DNA from: TMP-24 sp041397305 | GTDB lineage: Bacteria; Pseudomonadota; Alphaproteobacteria; Rhodobacterales; Rhodobacteraceae | Length of the DNA: 64,000 nucleotides | Direction: 5' to 3' | Assembly (NCBI GenBank): GCA_041397305.1 | Contig: JAWKWX010000003.1 | Location: 124,001 to 188,000 of the forward strand | Part shown: positions 60,450-64,000 of the stretch, one piece after another | Numbering within the stretch: position 1 is the stretch's first letter | How the letters are laid out: each line of letters begins with the position of its first letter | The notes under the pieces: generated by a model | The model's input: only the letters and a program-made list of their open reading frames with translations | Databases searched by the model: none | What the model was told of the DNA's origin: nothing | Made by a program: the position numbers and the translations under genes

Positions 60450-61057
60450 AGTCCGGCCCGGCAGGCGCGGACTGCGCCATCGCCGCGATCTCGGCAGCAG
60501 CCACCGCTCGGGCGCGCGCGCTCGTCGATCACGTGGACGCAGGCGGAATTCGGCGGCCAGCGCCAGAAAGCCGCCGCATCACCTCTGCATCTCGAGGCCC
60601 ATATCCTCGAACCTCTCCTCATGGCCGTTTCGCCCTTGGCGCGGGAAAGACCGACCTCCGGGTCGATATCGATCAAGGAACGTCAGGTCGGGCTCGCGGC
60701 CGATCATCATCTGGTGCAGCTCCCGGTCGACCGCAGGCCGCGATCGCCGACAGGCCCTGGTACATGCGCGTACTGTCGGCGAACGGTCTGAATGACGATC
60801 TTCGCCGGCCGCGCGCCGGTTCGTGCGTTCCAGATGGTCGCGGCGGGCAGCGGTGAAGAAGGATCTCGGTCTCCGGCGACCAGCGGTCGGGGTCGCCCTC
60901 CAGAACCAGGCGGCGGATCTCCTCGGCGCCCGGGCTGCCGCCCGGCTCGCGGGTCAGGACAACCTCGGCCGCGCCGCTCAGGTCTCGGCAAGGCGCGCCT
61001 GCGTACTCTTGCCCGATCCGTCGATCCCTTCGAAGGTGATGAACCTTGCCGGCTCAG
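60446..61057 (-). CDS. tmk: Thymidylate kinase, frameshifted
   Basis: It phosphorylates dTMP to dTDP. Segments: AEPARFITFEGIDGSGKSTQARLAET (P-loop), VLTREPGGSPGAEEIRRLVLEGDPDRWSPETEILLFTAARRDHLE (DRX and LID elements), IVIQTVR (from VICDRFADSTRMYQGL), DLTFLIDIDPEVGLSRAKGE and the end IAAMAQSAPAGPDYD. The overlap with the upstream dac gene is too damaged to fix the start. The stop overlaps the holB ATG. Confidence 0.86.
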
Positions 61058-62208
61058 CTGCCGATCTGCGATCAGTCGCCCGGCCATGATGTTGAACGCG
61101 GTCGACAGCCGAGTCATAGAACCCGCCCGCGCCCACATCTCTTTCGGCAAGCGGCACGGTGACCGGATTGTGGCCCCGGAATATCGATCACCAGATCGGC
61201 AAGCTTGGACCTCGGCAGCGATCGGCGCGCGGATCGGCCGGAATGGCGAATCTCGCCCTTGAGGTTTCCTCGCGCAAGCAGGGGGCAGAAGCAGGGTCAG
61301 ATCCTTTTCAACCACAAGACCGACGGTCCTGGCCGCCCACCCAGACCAGGGGCATCGGCAATCTTCTGGCCCTGCTTAGCCGGGGTCTTCTGCGTGAATT
61401 CGCGAAAGGCCCAGTCGACCACGCGCTGCCTCTTCCGCGCGTTCCTTGTCTCTCTCGACAGGCCGGAAATCCACGAAGACGATGCGCCGCTCGTCCTTCA
61501 CCGCCGATCCGACAAGGCCATAGCCCGCCTCTTCGGTATGGCCGGTCTTCCATGCCATCATGATCCCCATCTTCAGAAGCGGATTGCGGTCAGCTTGATT
61601 ATCGGGCGAGCGCCGCCACATAGGGAAATTCCTTGATCGAGAAGTAGTGGTAGTAATCCGGGAAGTCCGTGATCAGCCGGACCGCGAGACGGCCAAGATC
61701 ATGCATGCTCATCCGGTGCTCGGGATCAGGCCAGCCGGAAGCATTGGCGAAATGGCTGTCGTTCAGGCCAAGTGCCTTGGCCCGTTCGTTCATCTTGGCG
61801 GCAAGGTCGGCCTCCGTCCCTGCGAGCCCTTCGGCGACCACGACACAGGCATCGTTGCCCGACAAGAACCACGATACCTGGATCAGTTCCTCAACCGTCG
61901 GCTTGTCCCTTTCGTTGAGGAACATGGTCAACCTTCCCATCGACTTCGCATGCGAGGAAACGGCAAAGCGCTCGTCCAGAGTCACCGCCCGTCCTTCCAG
62001 ACTCGAACAGCATGTTCACTGTCATCAGCTTCGACATCGACGCGGGTGGCATGGGTGTATGGGCGTTCTTTTTCCAGCTTGCCGTATCGGTCGTCAGGTC
62101 ATATACCCAGGCGGCGCGGGCGCGGGTCTCAGCGCCAGCGCCGGGAGCGCGCTGACGATGAGAAGGACCGCCCCGATCAGCCAGCCGCAGTAGGTGGTCC
62201 CTGTGCAT
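61054..62208 (-). CDS. D-alanyl-D-alanine carboxypeptidase (PBP5/6 type), frameshifted
   Basis: Periplasmic serine peptidase trimming murein pentapeptides. The ATG at 62208 (MHRD) leads into a signal peptide CGWLIGAVLLIVSALPALAL in a shifted frame. Next are ETRARAAWVYDLTTDT, PPASMSKLMTVNMLFES (SxxK nucleophile), SSHAKSMGRLTMFLNERD, FLSGNDACVVVAEGLAG (SxN), FANASGWPDPEHRMSMHDLGRLAVRLITDFPDYYHYF, KTGHTEEAGYGLVGSAVKDERR (KTG box) and VEKDLTLLLP. The C-terminal beta domain is present but fragmented. It begins 13 bases after the SPOR gene. Confidence 0.87.
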
Positions 62209-62221
62209 GACCCGTCCTTCC

Positions 62222-63207
62222 TTATTTCGACACCGCATAGGCGTCGGGATAGCCGAGCGACTTGACCTTGGCGACCATCGCATCGCGCTCGGACTGCGTG
62301 GCGGGCCCGATCAGCACGCGCCACAGGGTCTTGTCCTGGCTCTTCTCCGGGCTTCACCTGCGCGGCGAGGCCCGCCTTCTGCATCTGCGCCGCGGCTTCT
62401 TGGCATTCTCCTCGGTGCTGAAGATGCCGATCGAATAGGGCTTGGACAGCGCCCCGGCAGGCTGGGCCGGGATCGCAGAGGGCGCGCCGGTTGCAGGTGC
62501 GGCGGCTGCCGGGGCAACTGCAGGCCTGCAGCCTTTCACCGCTTTGTCGATGGCCTCCACCGCCGTCTTCGCCACCGGGTCGAGCGGCTTCTGTTCAATA
62601 GCGCCCGGCGCTGCCGCCTTGCGGTGGTTCCCGCCGTTGCGTCGGGTTTCGGCGGCGCCTTGGTGCCCGCGACCTTGGCCGCAGGCTCCGTCAGGTGCCG
62701 GAGCAGGCACGGGCGGCGGGGGCGGGGCGGCGCCCTCAGCGCCTTCGCGCAACAACCTGCAGGGTCGTCGGCTGCCCCGCGAGAATGCCGGCGCCTCGGC
62801 CGCGTCGGACGACAGCTGGAGGGCTCGGCCCAGGGTTCGAGACTCGCGGCGGAAGAGCGCGCCGGTCACCGACTTGCCGGTCGCGGGATTGCAGATCACC
62901 ACACGCTCGGGATCCTTCACATCGACATGCGCGACCCAGATGCCGCCGAGCGAGGGACGCCCGTCCCAGAGCGCCTTGTCGGTCTTCGAAGAATCTCCGG
63001 CGCCTCGACATCGCGCTGGCCGCCTGCCGCGACCGTTCCGGCGGCGGCATTGCCCGGCACTTCGGTTGCGACCGCCCCGCCATCTTCCCCCGCCAGATCG
63101 CCGATCACCGGTCCGGCCGGCTTGCTGCCGCCCTTGAACTGGCACCCGGCCATCGCAAGCACCAATAGAACGACCGGCCCAAGCCGGCCGAATTGCGGTT
63201 CGCTCAT
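62222..63207 (-). CDS. SPOR domain lipoprotein, frameshifted
   Basis: It begins MSEPQFGRLGPVVLLVLAMAGCQFKGGSKPAG with lipobox AMAGC. A domain with DKALWDGRPSLGGIWVAHVDVKDPERVVICNPATGKSVTGALFRRE and LQLSSDAAEALGILAGQPTTLQVVA resembles the double-psi barrel-like part of related SPOR proteins. A low-complexity proline/alanine linker follows, and the C-terminal SPOR repeat YSIGIFSTEENAKK, MQKAGLAAQV, LWRVLIGPA and GYPDAYAVSK. SPOR domains bind stem-peptide-free murein at the septum, fitting its place next to the carboxypeptidase. Confidence 0.82.
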
Positions 63208-63561
63208 TCTGGCCCCTTCGCGCATCCTGCCCATGCGACCCTTACGGCCGGTCCGCAACCCCGGGGCTGCCTGCCTGCCCGATCAATCGCGCCTGTTCCC
63301 GCGCCTTTGCGCACAACTGTATCGCAGCGCGTAGCGCAGGAAAGCCATCGGGCTTCACCGAAGCGCGACCGGCGGCGCTTTCGCGGCGCATCGGCACGCA
63401 ATGCGCCTGCCGATCGATCCCACGCCCGGACTTGTGGTCGGCGCGCCAAGCCAACTAGGCCTGCCACCGCCCGCCCTGACCTGCACCATCTCCAGGGCAT
63501 TGCATTTCATCGACAGATGGGTAGCAAAGCGATTCAAGGCACCGGTCTTGAAAGCTGATGC
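63208..63561. other. Spacer between the SPOR gene and tRNA-Ser
   Basis: About 350 bases without a convincing gene on either strand. Its last 50 bases hold a degenerate copy of part of tRNA-Ser. The region lies in the low-quality zone, so a short gene could be hidden. Confidence 0.4.
63518..63553 (+). repeat. Degenerate partial tRNA-Ser copy
   Basis: GGTAGCAAAGC..GGCACCGGTCTTGAAA can be aligned without gaps to the D-arm to anticodon-loop part of the tRNA-Ser that starts at 63562; about 26 of 34 bases agree, including an unbroken 17-base stretch with one mismatch (GGCACYGGTCTTGAAA). It has no acceptor stem or T arm and cannot be a working tRNA. Confidence 0.5.
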
Positions 63562-63648
<87 letters not shown>

Positions 63649-64000
63649 ATAACTTCCAATGGGCCAGCGTCGTTCAGGTCCACCCGTAGGACCCTGCCAC
63701 AACTGCGCTACAGGCTGGCGAAGCTCCCGATCTCCTTTTGTCCGCAGGCTGCAGCTTGTAGCACATTTTTGGCCACGCGAGCCGTTTCTTGTGGGAGAAA
63801 CTTTCTTCATGCGCTCCCGCCTCCCGAAACTCATTGCGGTCATCGTCCTTGGGTTCAAGCGACCAGCGACCGCCATTCCTGTCCTGTGTCGCAAGCTCGC
63901 GCCTCGTCAGTGGCCAAAACATGGCAAGTGGGGTGACCTCATTGCCTGTCATAGATAGCGCGGGCATACAGTGCCGCCCCGGTCTCGGTACCTGGCGCTG
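63649..64000. other. Region after tRNA-Ser, no gene recognised
   Basis: About 350 bases in which both strands have only short frames without family resemblance. Base composition is more AT-rich than usual for the window (for example TAGCACATTTTTGGCC). It may be the edge of an accessory region inserted at the tRNA. Confidence 0.4.

Overview
The window looks like chromosomal DNA of a high-GC alphaproteobacterium of the Rhodobacteraceae/Paracoccaceae type. The signs are a bacterial aa3 oxidase subunit IV, MipZ rather than a Min system, ETF-ubiquinone oxidoreductase, DUF1674/RsmB/heparinase/purH/lspA/DUF3035/M16/M16/mutL gene order, and EhuABCD-Eut/Doe ectoine catabolism genes. The genus cannot be fixed from the sequence alone.

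Layout: (1) 0-17 kb is ordinary, intact core sequence: an MBL hydrolase fragment, DUF6173, mobA, greA, a PAP2-type membrane protein, ETF-QO, a TPR protein, ispE, a gamma-glutamylcyclotransferase, a tandem glycine riboswitch driving gcvT-gcvH-gcvP, azlCD, DUF3775, trxC and tRNA-Ala(CGC). (2) 17.6-29.3 kb, directly downstream of that tRNA, is an ectoine/5-hydroxyectoine uptake and degradation cluster: doeC, doeD, asnC/doeX, eutC, eutB, ehuADCB on one side of a divergent promoter; eutD(doeA), eutE(doeB), a small unknown ORF and a FadR-type GntR regulator on the other. Ectoine would be imported by EhuABCD, opened by EutD, deacetylated by EutE, transaminated by DoeD and oxidised to aspartate by DoeC. 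(3) 29.6-44.8 kb is a conserved housekeeping block: DUF1674, rsmB, heparinase-like, purH, lspA, DUF3035, two M16 peptidases, mutL, rmuC, small lipoproteins, argH, tlpA-like, mipZ. (4) 45.2-50.8 kb is an intact oppABCDF peptide transporter operon. (5) 50.8-57.7 kb holds ychF, rsgA, trpA, lldD with a palindromic operator, an MFS carrier and an AEC carrier. (6) 57.7-63.2 kb is a tight minus-strand run: MBL phosphodiesterase-like gene, tatD, holB, tmk, dac and a SPOR lipoprotein, followed by tRNA-Ser(TGA).

A dominant property of the window is sequence quality. From about 23.8 to 44.5 kb and from about 57.4 kb to the end, every gene is broken by many small indels. These include genes that should be essential (lspA, holB, tmk), and a tRNA stem is affected too. 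Outside those zones all genes are open. I therefore read the breaks as consensus errors in a draft assembly, not as biological decay, and I give reconstructed gene spans there. Internal frames in those spans are approximate. I saw no CRISPR array, prophage, recognisable insertion sequence or rRNA.
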